A DNA stretch of 46,299 nt from assembly GCF_033095805.1 (NCBI RefSeq), contig NZ_CP109900.1, positions 1 to 46,299 on the forward strand. Direction: 5' to 3'. The notes under the pieces are model-generated. The model searched no databases. It was given only the letters and a program-made list of their open reading frames with translations, and had not been told where the DNA came from. This DNA is from Serratia sp. UGAL515B_01. Its GTDB lineage: Bacteria; Pseudomonadota; Gammaproteobacteria; Enterobacterales; Enterobacteriaceae. The translations under genes and the position numbers were made by a program. Shown one piece after another: positions 1 to 9,236 of the stretch (position 1 is its first letter; the number at the start of each line of letters is the position of its first letter).

Positions 1-193
1 GAACTGCACTCTGTGGATTATAGCTACTATTATATATTGCTATTATGGTAATGCACCGGTTTTTGTTCCTGTCTTTATTCTTGTTACTATTATCATTTCT
101 TATATCACCCTTGTTGTGGATTTGTCTAGATATGAATTGAGCGGGCTATTCGGAGTGCTAAAGTCGACAGGGTCTGTTTTTTATAATAAGTAA
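1..193 (+). CDS. traS: C-terminal part of TraS-like entry-exclusion membrane protein (continues from 45941-46299)
   Basis: Reading from base 2 there are 63 sense codons to TAA at 191-193. The two leftover bases at the right end of the window plus base 1 make a GTG codon in the same frame, so this is the second part of the gene starting at 45941; the joined protein is 183 aa. This half carries two hydrophobic stretches, about residues 123-137 and 142-165 of the joined protein. The gene sits directly after traG, where F has traS. TraS of F is an inner-membrane protein that blocks DNA entry from a donor with the same TraG. The assignment rests on position, size and membrane character, not on recognised sequence similarity. 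Confidence 0.65.
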   Translation, partial: NCTLWIIATIIYCYYGNAPVFVPVFILVTIIISYITLVVDLSRYELSGLFGVLKSTGSVFYNK

Positions 194-224
194 GTCTTTA
201 GGTTTTTTTCGTAAGGAGGATATT

Positions 225-953
225 GTGGAAGGAAAATTCTCTGGGCTAATAAAAATTTTCGCAACTGCGTTATTAATGAAGTTAGAGTTGATTTTATTTA
301 GTGGGTTGTTAGTGAGTTTTATTTCTATTAACATTGCTACTGCAAGTGAAAAAAACAATGCCTATCTTGAGTGGAAAAAGGAAGCAGAGGCTGGAGATAT
401 TCGAAAACAGGTTTCATTTGGTAAGATGTCGATGAACCTGGGTGACTACAAGAACGCCATGCTTTTTTTATCCAAAGCAGCAAATAAAGGGGATGTAGAA
501 TCTCAATATTATGTTGGACTTTTTTATTACTATGGAAAAGGTGTGAATAAAAACAATACCAAAGCAGCATATTGGTTAGAAAAGGCAGCAATAGGTGGGC
601 ATGCAATTGCGCAAAGTGATATATCTAATTTTTACAAAAGTGGCAGAGGGGTTGATAAAAATTGTGAAAAAGCAAGGTATTGGTTATCAAAGTCAGTAGT
701 TCATGGTAACGATTCATCATATTTAAACATGGGAAACATGCACCTTGACGGTATATGCGCACCTATAAATATGAAAGAGGCTGCCTACTGGTATTCAAAG
801 TCCGCAGAAAATTCTAACGCACAGGCCCAATATAATATAGGGATGATGTATAAATTAGGTGAAGGTGTAAAGCAAGATGCTTTTAAAGCAAGTCAATACT
901 TGATGAAATCTTGCGATAATGGCTATGAGCAAGCATGTGAATATGTTAATTAA
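225..953 (+). CDS. Exported Sel1-repeat protein in the traT position
   Basis: The 242 aa product has an N-terminal hydrophobic segment (about residues 18-41, ending in a signal-peptidase-like ATA-S) and then about four Sel1-type repeats from residue 70 to the end, with the recurring Q-Y/A-x-G-x-Y...G-G-V...A-x-x-W/Y-x-x-K-A pattern. The GTG at 225 is chosen because an excellent Shine-Dalgarno (AAGGAGGA, 213-220) precedes it; an inner ATG at 276 would leave a shorter, more usual signal peptide. Sel1 repeats form alpha-alpha superhelices for protein contacts. The gene lies between the TraS-like gene and traD, where F carries traT, and is clearly more AT-rich than the tra genes. A part in surface exclusion or envelope contact is inference from position only. 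Confidence 0.75.
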   Translation: MEGKFSGLIKIFATALLMKLELILFSGLLVSFISINIATASEKNNAYLEWKKEAEAGDIRKQVSFGKMSMNLGDYKNAMLFLSKAANKGDVESQYYVGLFYYYGKGVNKNNTKAAYWLEKAAIGGHAIAQSDISNFYKSGRGVDKNCEKARYWLSKSVVHGNDSSYLNMGNMHLDGICAPINMKEAAYWYSKSAENSNAQAQYNIGMMYKLGEGVKQDAFKASQYLMKSCDNGYEQACEYVN

Positions 954-988
954 AGTTTTAACTTGATCGTAATTATTCCTGATTAAAT

Positions 989-1025
989 AAAGTTGCATAT
1001 GTGTTCAAGCATATAGTGCAACTTT
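989..1025 (+). terminator. Inverted repeat between the Sel1 gene and traD
   Basis: AAAGTTGCA at 989-997 pairs with TGCAACTTT at 1017-1025, with a partly complementary loop (CATAT/ATAT). It lies 36 bp after the Sel1 stop codon. There is no long T run, so it may be an attenuator or mRNA-end hairpin rather than a full terminator before traD. Confidence 0.4.
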
Positions 1026-1130
1026 GCTCTGCATTATATCTTTAACGTTTTTTTGGTAAGTAGTTACTTTCAATTATAAAGTAATTTTTTGTTTTTATAT
1101 ATCACGCATGATTTAATGACAGGAATTTAA

Positions 1131-3221
1131 ATGAGCCTCAATACCCGCGACTTTACGCAGGGCGGGCAGGTATTAAAGTACATGATTGGCATGTTTTTGC
1201 AGATCATGAATATCGCCGCTTATTGGATTTTTATATTGTCATTTCTGGTGTTTGCTACATGGTTATTTATTAAAATGACATGGGAGCAGATTGTTCACGG
1301 TGGCTGTTATTGGCTAATTAAACTGTTTGTTATTCCATTGCGGAAAATATTCAAGGAAGGGCAATGGAATCCCTATACTTTCCATTTCACAAAGGCAGAT
1401 GGTACAACCTATGCGTTTACACGGAATGCAGCACAGGTAGTTTCAGACCCCTATTTTATTGCTCTCGGTGAGATGTTTAAAACCACAGCATTCTGGGGGT
1501 GGGGCATTGCTTCATTTACTTTTGTTGGAGCAATATTCGGTGTGACATGGTATCTGGGCCGTAAAGGTCGCTTGCAGCGTGAGAATGAAATGATTGGTGG
1601 TCGTGACTTGGTCACCGATGTGAAAGTAGTCAATAAAATCCTAAAAAAAAGAGAGAAATTATCTCATTTATCCCTGTCTGGGCTGCATTTTGTTAAATAC
1701 TCTGAAATGCAAAACTTTGGGCTTCACGGCACCGTGGGTACGGGTAAAAGTACCATCCTTAATGAATTTTTAAGTCAAATTCGGGCCAATGGTGATCGCG
1801 CTATTGTGTACGACAAAGGTAACAATTTTATCCCGCTCTTTTATCGCCAGGATCGCGACGTCATTCTCAATCCACTGGATAAGCGTTGCGCTGCGTGGAA
1901 TCTGTGGGATGAATGCCAAACCAGTTCCGATTACGAAAACTTTGCCACGACGCTTATTCCTGACTCAGGGCAGGGTGATCCATTCTGGTTGTTGTCGGCA
2001 CGTAATCTATTTTCTGCAACGGCTCGACGTTTGGCAAAGGAGGGGGATCGTTCAATAGCGACGTTACTGAAAAAGTTGTTGTCTATCACGCTTGCAGACC
2101 TTAGAGCATTTCTCGAAGGAACGGATGCAGCCAACCTGGTTGAAGGCAGTATTGAAAAGACAGCCATGACTATCCGTACTGTTTTGACCAGCTATGTCAG
2201 GGCATTACGTTACCTGCAAGGACTGGATGAAGCAGGAAAACGCCCGTTTAACCTTCGGGATTGGGTAGCAACAGAAGATCCAGAGGGGGATAACTCCTGG
2301 GTATTTGTCTCCAGTGATGGTAGGAATCATAACGCACTGAAACCCCTGATCACCGCGTGGCTGTATCTTACGATGGTCAACATTCTGGGATTGAGTGCCA
2401 GCCGGACACGCAGGATTTGGCTCATTCTGGACGAGTTGCCCTCTCTTCACAAATTGCCTATTTTGCCGGAATTTTGTGCGGAGTCGCGTAAGTTTGGGGG
2501 GTGTACATTCATTCCTATCCAGAACTTCCCGCAATTGAAGGAAATTTATGGCGCTAACTTTGCCGAGGCCATCTGGGACTTGGTTAATACCCGCTTTTTC
2601 TTCCGTGCGCCAAGCGGTGTTGTTTCTGATTGGGTAGAGCATGAAATAGGCGAAAAGCGGCATCTTAAGTTTAAAGATCAATACAGCTACGGTATCGATA
2701 TTATTCGTGATGGTGTCCAGTTCTCAAAAGATGAAGTTCGGGAATCCCTGGTCAGTTATTCCGATATCCAAAGCCTCAATGACCTGCAGTGCTATGTCAC
2801 ACTGCCTGGGGATTACCCGGTCGTTAAGCTGGATCTGAAAAGACGTGAGTACCGGAGCATTGCGGTTGACCACATACCGCGCCAGGTTGAAGAGATTTTT
2901 GATCCTGATATTGAAACGTCATTGGAGAATGCAGAAAGCGAAGTCGATAACCTGACGGCAAAATTGCTGAACAAAGTCTTTAATACGCAAAGCGAGAGTA
3001 ATGAAACCCATCAGGATGAGGGCAAGCCAAGCAATCAAGAGCCTTCTGATGAAGACAGCAAGACAGCGGGCATACAGACAGCCAGGCCGCAGATCATAAA
3101 CGATCCAATACCAGAAATGACAAAAGCCTCTTCAGTAGCAACGCCAGTCATACCCGAACATGCTGATGAGTCGCAGATGGTACGGCATCGGGAAACACCT
3201 GCATTTGAGATTGAGAGGTAA
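1131..3221 (+). CDS. traD: TraD type IV coupling protein
   Basis: This inner-membrane ATPase docks the TraI-bound relaxosome to the secretion channel and pumps the DNA strand. The 696 aa protein has two membrane segments near the N-terminus (about residues 21-49 and 118-140), then Walker A GTVGTGKST at residues 200-208 and Walker B ILDE with D434-E435. The length is close to F TraD (about 717-738 aa), and the C-terminal 100 residues are acidic and low-complexity, as in F TraD, where the tail contacts the relaxosome. The start has AGGAA seven bases upstream. It ends two bases before traI, so the two are surely cotranscribed. Confidence 0.95.
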   Translation: MSLNTRDFTQGGQVLKYMIGMFLQIMNIAAYWIFILSFLVFATWLFIKMTWEQIVHGGCYWLIKLFVIPLRKIFKEGQWNPYTFHFTKADGTTYAFTRNAAQVVSDPYFIALGEMFKTTAFWGWGIASFTFVGAIFGVTWYLGRKGRLQRENEMIGGRDLVTDVKVVNKILKKREKLSHLSLSGLHFVKYSEMQNFGLHGTVGTGKSTILNEFLSQIRANGDRAIVYDKGNNFIPLFYRQDRDVILNPLDKRCAAWNLWDECQTSSDYENFATTLIPDSGQGDPFWLLSARNLFSATARRLAKEGDRSIATLLKKLLSITLADLRAFLEGTDAANLVEGSIEKTAMTIRTVLTSYVRALRYLQGLDEAGKRPFNLRDWVATEDPEGDNSWVFVSSDGRNHNALKPLITAWLYLTMVNILGLSASRTRRIWLILDELPSLHKLPILPEFCAESRKFGGCTFIPIQNFPQLKEIYGANFAEAIWDLVNTRFFFRAPSGVVSDWVEHEIGEKRHLKFKDQYSYGIDIIRDGVQFSKDEVRESLVSYSDIQSLNDLQCYVTLPGDYPVVKLDLKRREYRSIAVDHIPRQVEEIFDPDIETSLENAESEVDNLTAKLLNKVFNTQSESNETHQDEGKPSNQEPSDEDSKTAGIQTARPQIINDPIPEMTKASSVATPVIPEHADESQMVRHRETPAFEIER

Positions 3222-3223
3222 TC

Positions 3224-6200
3224 ATGCTTTCAGTGTCGAATGTCAAAAGTGCCGCTAAAGGATCTGTGTATTACTTTGAGGAAGATAACTATTACTTTCA
3301 AGGGGAGCAATCGACAGTATGGTATGGCGCTGGCGCTGAATCATTGGGCTTGGAAGGGGCTGTAGACCCGGCTACCTTTAAGGCCGTATTGGAGGGAAAA
3401 CTGCCGGATGGGAGTGATCTCACGCATATGGTGGGTAGCGAGAACAAGCACCGGCCAGGTTACGACCTGACGTTTTCAGCGCCCAAATCGGTGTCAATTC
3501 TGGCGTTAGTTTATGGCGACCAGTCTGTTCTTGAGGCCCACAAATGGGCGACGGAAAAGGCGCTGAATGAAGTTGAAAAGCTGGCATCGACCCGTAAGTA
3601 CAGCGACGGCCAGACCGTATATGAACAGACGGGTAATCTGGTCATTGCTCAATTTCTCCATGACACCAACCGTAATAGTGAACCCCACCTGCATACACAC
3701 GCTGTTGTTGCGAATGCTACCTTGAGCGGCGATGGGTGGAAAACGTTGTCGTCTGATACCAAAAACGGGCGGGGTTTTACGGATACGGTCTGGAATCAGC
3801 AGGTCAGCATCGGGGCTATCTATCGTCGGTATTTGCGGGGAAAACTGGAACAAGACGGTCATATTATTGAGGAAAAAGGCTCTCGTGGGGAATGGGATAT
3901 TGTCGGTATCCCTGTTGAACCTCTCTCTACGCGCCGCAAAGAAATTCTGGAACAGGCGGGGCCGGATGCGAGTGAAAAATCCAAGAGTGTAGCGGCATTA
4001 GATACGCGAAAGGAAAAGGACTTCTCGGATATCGAGAGCGTCAGGGAAGGGTGGCGTGAAACGATGAGGGAAGCAGGGTTTGACCACACAACCTATGAGC
4101 AGGCTCGAGGAGAGCGAAAAGGGCAGTTGGACAGTGCGTACAGCATGGACTCAGCCGATACACCAAAGAACGGGTTATCTGTCGTGGTAGACGCGGCCAT
4201 TGAGCAGGTATCTCGTAAAAGTGTGCGGTTTACCTTTGATTCTGTGCTGACAAATGTTCTGAATCAGATCCCCGTCAGGGACGGTGTTTTGGAACAGGCA
4301 AAACAGGCACTTGATATTGCGATAGAAAAAGGTGCACTTATCGCAGTCGATAAAAACCAGACGCTGTTTACTTCTGCAATCCATATCCGGGATGAACAGC
4401 GTTTATCTCAGTTGGCTGGCCGTATGGCAGAACGCCGTTCAGGGCTTGTGGCTGCCGTTGATGCGAGGGATATCACGGCCAAAGTTGCAGATCGTGATCG
4501 GGGGTTAACCCTGATTGATGCGCGTGGGGGGACTGACTTTCAGCGGGATCTCCTGGGTAAGCTTGTCGGGCTGGCGGAAGAGAACAACAAAACGCCAGTC
4601 GTGATCGCCAGTACGGTAAAAGAAAAGAAAGCTTTATCCAGTCATACCAGCACACTGGTGTTAACCCCAGAGGAAGTCGGAGAGTATGCCGAGAAAAGTA
4701 GGCTGCCGGAAAAGCCGGTATTCATCGTATCAGAAGCGGAACGGATAAATGTTCCTACGCTCTACGGCATACTGCAAACAGCTGACAAGGCCGATGCATC
4801 CACCGTTGTTATCGATACTCATACACGAAGAACTACAGGATTTGCAAGCGAAGTGTTGCGCACAGCTGGCGTCCCTGTTCTGACAACGACACCAGGAACA
4901 GAAAAGGGCAGTCTGACACTGGTACAAAAAGATACGGTTGATGACCGCATGCAGGTTGCAGCGCGGTATGTGAGCCAGCAGAAAGCCGCTGGCTTTCATG
5001 TGGTTGCACAGGCAGGAAATGAACGTACACGGGGCCAACTGACAAGAGAAATCCGGGCGGCACTTCAGGAAAATGGTCTGATTGGGGAGAAAGTCACCAC
5101 GGTAACTGCACTTTCTCAGGTATGGCTAGACAGCGATAACCGGCGTCTACGCAGTACCTACCAACCGGGTATGGTGCTGGAAAGAACGGAAGGTAAAGAA
5201 ATTCATGAACGGTTCACCATCACAGGCGTAAATAAGGACAGCCATACTTTACGGGTGACGGATCAGAAAGGGCAGAATCGTGGGTTACGGATTAGCAGCA
5301 TCGATGGTGATTATCGGCTGTTTAAGCCTCGTGAATTACAACTGAATGAAGGCGAGCAGGTAAAAAGCACCGGTGACATCAACGGAAAAGGGCGTGCCGG
5401 TGAAATCTTGCGCGTTGCGGGTATCCAACGTGGGAACTGGTTGTTCCGTGAAAAACTGATCCTGGAGAAGTCAGACGGCAAAACCGTGAAGGTCAGAACT
5501 GACCAGCCTCTGAAGCTCGATTATGGCTATACGGAAGGGTTGGGGGCAAGTCGTAACACTGAAGGCCATGTTGTTGCGGTGTTGAGTGGGCGGGAGGTGA
5601 CTGACAGCACGGTAAACCTGTTGCGGCGTAGCGGCGAGAACATCATTGCCTTTACCCCGCTGGATGACGCCGCCATCACAGCAAGGCTTGAGAATGAAAG
5701 AACGTCAGTCTCGGTGACACAGGGTATCAAGTCTCTGGCCGGGAAAGACGATCTGACTCAGGCATTACGGGAATTGCAGAATAACCGACTTGCCCCAAAG
5801 GAAAGGGCCGTCAGGCTGGCGATAGACCAGGTCGTTGGGAAAGACGTGACCTTTTCTTCCCTGCAGGTCATTAATGAGGCAATGAAAATAGACAAGTCCC
5901 TAGCACCGGATGTCGCCAGTGCGGAGCTTGCCAGGCTGGAGCGCAGGGGGGAAATTGTTCCTCTTGATGGGACTCAGGGTCGCCTGGGGGATTATGTTCA
6001 GCGGGAAAACTGGCAAAGCGAGGTGTCTATTCTGCGTCATATCCTGGAAGGGAAAAACAGTGTAGAGCCGCTGATGCCCGATGCTGCCGCACGTCTGAAA
6101 GATAAAATGGAAGGGTTAACATCTGGTCAACAAAAAGCGGCACAAATGATCCTGGAGTCCAGCGATCGGTTCACTTCGATTCAAGGTTCTGCGGGTGTCG

Positions 6201-8299
6201 GTAAGACCACGCAATATCGTGTGATAGCCGCCGCTGTTGAACAGCTCGATAGCGGCGTTCAGATTAAGGGGTTGGCACCGACTCATCGGGCAGTCAGTGA
6301 ACTTCAGAGTGCAGGTATCCCCGCACAGACCATTGCCAGCTTTATCAGTGAACAATCGCAACGGCAGGTTACAGGGGAAGTGACGGACTTCACCCGGACA
6401 CTGTTTGTGGTTGATGAAGGTTCCATGCCGGGCAACCGTGATCTGTCCGAGGTAACGAATATCATTGCTACCGGGAATGGACGAGCCGTTTACAGCGGTG
6501 ACAGAAAGCAGTTAAAACCTTTGGAATCTGGTGCGCCTTTTTCATTGATACTGGATAGAAGCGCCGCTGATGTCGCGATTATGAAAGAAATCGTGAGGCA
6601 AACGCCTGAACTTAGGCCAGCGGTGGAAGCTATCATTGCTGGCGATGTAAACACGGCCATCGAACTGGCAGATAAAGTGGCACCTGGTGTTGTTCCGAGG
6701 GAACAGGATGCCTGGCTCCCGGAAAACAGTATCGTTGATCTGAAAGATAAGCAGCAGTCACCGGTCAGCCTGATAGCCGATGACTTTATTGGCCGCACAG
6801 CTGACGCGAGGGAAAAGACACTTATCGTTGCTGAACTGAATGCGGATCGTCGAAATATCAACAGTGCCATTCACGAACGGTTACAGGAAAGGGGCGTTTT
6901 GGGTGACAGTGTCACTGTCCAGCAGTTGGTCAGGATAAGTAACAGTATGGCTGATTTGGGGCATCAGGGTTTTTGGGAAAATAATGTCGGGAATGTTGTT
7001 CGAATTGGTGAAGAGTATCTGCAGGTTGCCGGAACTGATACCCGAAGCAGCCTGGTTGAATTGCAGGAGGATTCAGGCTCCAGTCGATGGCTTTCACCGT
7101 TGGAATTGCGTACATCGAATGTGGCCATATTTACACGGGAAGAGGTAGAAATATCGGTAGGGGATCGGTTACGTCTCACGTCAACAGACAGGGACAGGAT
7201 GCTGAAAACAAACGATCTGGCTGTCGTTACGGATGTGGATAGCAATGGGAAAGTAACCATAGAGTCTGATGGGCGACAAGTTACGTTAAACCCTAGACAG
7301 AACCCGGCAGATCAGCATTTTGATTACGGTTATGCGGTAACAACATACAGTTCACAGGGGGCGTCAATCGAGTATGTCATCGCCCTGGTGGGGACAGAGG
7401 GGGCCCGTCAGCGTATGGCAGCACTGGACAGTACCTATGTCGCGTTGTCTCGCGCTAAAGAGCATGTCCAGGTATACGCTGATGATCTCAAGGACTGGAT
7501 AGCGGAAGTGACCTCGGATACGGGGGAGCGACAAACCGTTCATGATGTCCTGTTACGTAATGATGATGTTAAGGCGTCACGTGAAGTGGCGTTGTGGGAA
7601 AGGAGTCATGCTGTCGCTGATACGCGGCTGAATGGCAAGGTCGATCAAACCCTGACTGAAGCAGCCCATTTTAGTGGCGGGAAGACACCAGAGCTGCTTT
7701 ACGCCGTTTTGAACGAGCATGGTAGACATCGCGGTAACTGGCATGTGCCGGTATCACCCACAACGGGGCGTCTGGATATTGATAGCGCGTACTATGAAGG
7801 TGCCCGCGATGGGTTGATGATTGTAGTTCAGCAAGGTGAGCAAGAGGGGAAACCTATGCAGGCGGCATCAATGGCGGAGGCTATTGTTATGATGACAGAA
7901 CATCCCGAACAGGCTGTGACTATTCTTCGTGTTGATGCTGCAGCTGTGGTTGATACAGCGAAACAGGACAATAGCGTAGATGCTGATACCGCTAACCTCA
8001 GTATGGAGACTCAACTGGAGCAAGAACGACTTAAAGAGCAGATTGCCAGTGAAAAAGAAGATGACAGCACTGATTTTCGCAGTGAACGTGAATCAGACGG
8101 TGGCGATATTGAAAGGGATGAAGAGAAACTGTTACGTGATACTGGTCGTGATATCGAGTTGGAAAATTACTATGCTGATGACGTTGAAGACCCTCGTAAT
8201 CGTGAAATGATGAATGATGAAATTAACATCATGCGCAAAGAACCCACCCCAGAGAATGAGCTGGAGTTGGTTAAAAATTTAGAGAAAACAATGGAATAA
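3224..8299 (+). CDS. traI: TraI relaxase-helicase (MOBF)
   Basis: This nicks oriT, stays bound to the 5' end and unwinds the strand being transferred. The 1691 aa protein is near F TraI (1756 aa). The relaxase tyrosines Y16, Y17, Y23 and Y24 and the metal-binding histidines H146, H157 and H159 fall at exactly the same residue numbers as in F. A decayed helicase-like region follows, then the active RecD-like helicase with Walker A GSAGVGKTT at 988-996 and Walker B VVDEGSM around 1062-1068, and a helical acidic C-terminus. It starts two bases after traD. The close match of the relaxase to F agrees with the F-like nic core predicted near 26154. Confidence 0.97.
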   Translation: MLSVSNVKSAAKGSVYYFEEDNYYFQGEQSTVWYGAGAESLGLEGAVDPATFKAVLEGKLPDGSDLTHMVGSENKHRPGYDLTFSAPKSVSILALVYGDQSVLEAHKWATEKALNEVEKLASTRKYSDGQTVYEQTGNLVIAQFLHDTNRNSEPHLHTHAVVANATLSGDGWKTLSSDTKNGRGFTDTVWNQQVSIGAIYRRYLRGKLEQDGHIIEEKGSRGEWDIVGIPVEPLSTRRKEILEQAGPDASEKSKSVAALDTRKEKDFSDIESVREGWRETMREAGFDHTTYEQARGERKGQLDSAYSMDSADTPKNGLSVVVDAAIEQVSRKSVRFTFDSVLTNVLNQIPVRDGVLEQAKQALDIAIEKGALIAVDKNQTLFTSAIHIRDEQRLSQLAGRMAERRSGLVAAVDARDITAKVADRDRGLTLIDARGGTDFQRDLLGKLVGLAEENNKTPVVIASTVKEKKALSSHTSTLVLTPEEVGEYAEKSRLPEKPVFIVSEAERINVPTLYGILQTADKADASTVVIDTHTRRTTGFASEVLRTAGVPVLTTTPGTEKGSLTLVQKDTVDDRMQVAARYVSQQKAAGFHVVAQAGNERTRGQLTREIRAALQENGLIGEKVTTVTALSQVWLDSDNRRLRSTYQPGMVLERTEGKEIHERFTITGVNKDSHTLRVTDQKGQNRGLRISSIDGDYRLFKPRELQLNEGEQVKSTGDINGKGRAGEILRVAGIQRGNWLFREKLILEKSDGKTVKVRTDQPLKLDYGYTEGLGASRNTEGHVVAVLSGREVTDSTVNLLRRSGENIIAFTPLDDAAITARLENERTSVSVTQGIKSLAGKDDLTQALRELQNNRLAPKERAVRLAIDQVVGKDVTFSSLQVINEAMKIDKSLAPDVASAELARLERRGEIVPLDGTQGRLGDYVQRENWQSEVSILRHILEGKNSVEPLMPDAAARLKDKMEGLTSGQQKAAQMILESSDRFTSIQGSAGVGKTTQYRVIAAAVEQLDSGVQIKGLAPTHRAVSELQSAGIPAQTIASFISEQSQRQVTGEVTDFTRTLFVVDEGSMPGNRDLSEVTNIIATGNGRAVYSGDRKQLKPLESGAPFSLILDRSAADVAIMKEIVRQTPELRPAVEAIIAGDVNTAIELADKVAPGVVPREQDAWLPENSIVDLKDKQQSPVSLIADDFIGRTADAREKTLIVAELNADRRNINSAIHERLQERGVLGDSVTVQQLVRISNSMADLGHQGFWENNVGNVVRIGEEYLQVAGTDTRSSLVELQEDSGSSRWLSPLELRTSNVAIFTREEVEISVGDRLRLTSTDRDRMLKTNDLAVVTDVDSNGKVTIESDGRQVTLNPRQNPADQHFDYGYAVTTYSSQGASIEYVIALVGTEGARQRMAALDSTYVALSRAKEHVQVYADDLKDWIAEVTSDTGERQTVHDVLLRNDDVKASREVALWERSHAVADTRLNGKVDQTLTEAAHFSGGKTPELLYAVLNEHGRHRGNWHVPVSPTTGRLDIDSAYYEGARDGLMIVVQQGEQEGKPMQAASMAEAIVMMTEHPEQAVTILRVDAAAVVDTAKQDNSVDADTANLSMETQLEQERLKEQIASEKEDDSTDFRSERESDGGDIERDEEKLLRDTGRDIELENYYADDVEDPRNREMMNDEINIMRKEPTPENELELVKNLEKTME

Positions 8300-8673
8300 A
8301 ATTTTCCTATTGCTCATGGAGAAAAAAATGTGTCAACGACCCTGCCGGTAATTCTGTGTAACTGCCCGCTTATTAAAGGTTCCCGTTTAGGCACCAGGAA
8401 AAATGTGCCAATTCATGGGTAGGGCACTTTTGGTAAGAAGCAGTAAAAAGTATCACTCCGTACATAATTTGCGATGCTATCGCCTTCGCTACGCTCAGTT
8501 GTTCAACGCAGAAAACGGGAAAAACAAGTTTTACCCGCTTTCTGCGTTACATATAAACAAAGATCTATGCGCCAACATGGATCACATCTTGATTAAAAGT
8601 TAAGTCGCTGATTTAAAAAAACTGTAGTATTCTCTGCATAACGATCCTTTTCAGATCCTTTGGGGAGGCCGAG
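8300..8673. other. Intergenic region between traI and copB
   Basis: There is no convincing gene in these 374 bp. The stretch holds a 44 bp near-perfect inverted repeat (listed separately) and, just upstream of copB, an AT-rich segment that should carry the copB promoter (a TAGTAT at 8625-8630 is a possible -10; no clear -35). F has traX and finO after traI; neither is here. A 66-codon frame at 8403-8603 was rejected because it runs through the inverted repeat. Confidence 0.6.
8505..8548. repeat. 44 bp near-perfect inverted repeat
   Basis: The arm 8505-8519 (AACGCAGAAAACGGG) pairs with 8534-8548 (CCCGCTTTCTGCGTT) with one mismatch, and the inner bases AAAAC (8521-8525) and GTTTT (8528-8532) pair again, leaving a two-base loop. 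It lies between the end of the transfer operon and the replicon. It could be a bidirectional transcription barrier or a protein-binding cruciform. Confidence 0.7.
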
Positions 8674-8925
8674 GTGTCGCAGATTGAAAATGCAGTGACT
8701 CCCGCACCGAAACGAGTCTACAGAAAGGGTAATCCCCTGTCTTCTGCTGAGAAGAAGAGATTATCTCTGCTAAGAAAGAAAAGTACTCACAAAGAGCTGA
8801 ATATCTTTATTCAGAACTCACATAAAGAAAATCTACAAAAACTTTGTGAAGAAACAGGAACAAGCCAGGCCCGTATGATTGAGTTGCTTATTGAGCGGGA
8901 AATGGCGAAAAAACCTAATTACTGA
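8674..8925 (+). CDS. copB: CopB/RepA2 repressor of repA transcription
   Basis: The small DNA-binding repressor of IncFII plasmids keeps the repA promoter quiet at normal copy number. The 83 aa product closely resembles the CopB of R1/R100: a start like MSQ-EN-AVT, the shared RKGNPLS-AEK-RLS block around residues 18-32, and a basic C-terminal ribbon-helix-helix-like part. The GTG start at 8674 has a strong GGGGAGG five bases upstream. An inverted repeat over the -35 of the next promoter (8942-8959) is a candidate operator. Confidence 0.9.
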   Translation: MSQIENAVTPAPKRVYRKGNPLSSAEKKRLSLLRKKSTHKELNIFIQNSHKENLQKLCEETGTSQARMIELLIEREMAKKPNY

Positions 8926-8941
8926 AAGGTGAATGAGTTAC

Positions 8942-8974
8942 GTTCTTGATCGTTAGAACAGCTAGTGCTAGATT
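8942..8974 (+). promoter_or_regulatory. Candidate repA promoter with CopB operator
   Basis: TTGATC (8946-8951) and TAGATT (8969-8974) are 17 bp apart, a fair sigma-70 pair. GTTCT (8942-8946) and AGAAC (8955-8959) form an inverted repeat over the -35. Its place between copB and the CopA/CopT region matches the repA promoter repressed by CopB in R1. Confidence 0.5.
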
Positions 8975-9054
8975 GCTGTCTGGTTGCTGAATTTTTGGTG
9001 GTCACGCCTAACAAGGTGACAGGAACTGGTTCTGATGAGGTGTCTACCCGGAAC

Positions 9055-9146
9055 CAGAAAAGCAAAAACCCCGATAATCTTCTCTACTTTGGCGAGTGTA
9101 AAGATTAACGGGGCTCACTTAAAACTGTATAGAAGCTGTTGCTCTA
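9055..9146 (-). ncRNA. copA: CopA antisense RNA (IncFII copy-number control)
   Basis: On the minus strand the sequence closely matches CopA of R1/R100. A long stem is made by CCCCGATAATCTT (9069-9081) and AAGATTAACGGGG (9101-9113) with one mismatch; its loop carries the TTTGGCGA target element, and on the minus strand the stem is followed by TTTTTGCTTTT, the usual terminator. CopA pairs with the repA leader (CopT), blocks tap translation and so blocks repA. The ends are approximate. Confidence 0.85.
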
Positions 9147-9164
9147 TGCAGGGAGTATAGTTTC

Positions 9165-9236
9165 ATGCTCAGAAAAGTTCAATACCTTCTGTGTTTACTC
9201 CTTCTGTGCAACATAAGCGCAGGAGTATTTGGTTAG
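9165..9236 (+). CDS. tap: Tap leader peptide that couples translation to repA
   Basis: This is a 23-codon frame, MLRKVQ... to ...AGVFG, of the same kind, size and place as Tap (RepA6) in R1, which starts MPGKVQ. A GGGAG lies upstream at 9151-9155. Its stop codon at 9234-9236 falls just inside repA, so ribosomes ending here can open and start repA. Its translation is what CopA controls. It is too short for usual gene finders. Confidence 0.85.
   Translation: MLRKVQYLLCLLLLCNISAGVFG

Noticed and set aside
3506-3862. Long minus-strand frames inside traI, traD and traC
   Set aside because: They are shadows of strongly coding plus-strand genes and have no ribosome sites or motifs of their own.
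8318-8375. Possible end of an insertion sequence (ATTCTGTGTAACTG region)
   Set aside because: It faintly recalls ends of IS256-type elements, but no transposase, partner repeat or target duplication is seen.
8403-8603. 66-codon plus-strand frame between traI and copB
   Set aside because: It runs straight through the 44 bp inverted repeat, has no ribosome site and no protein-like pattern.
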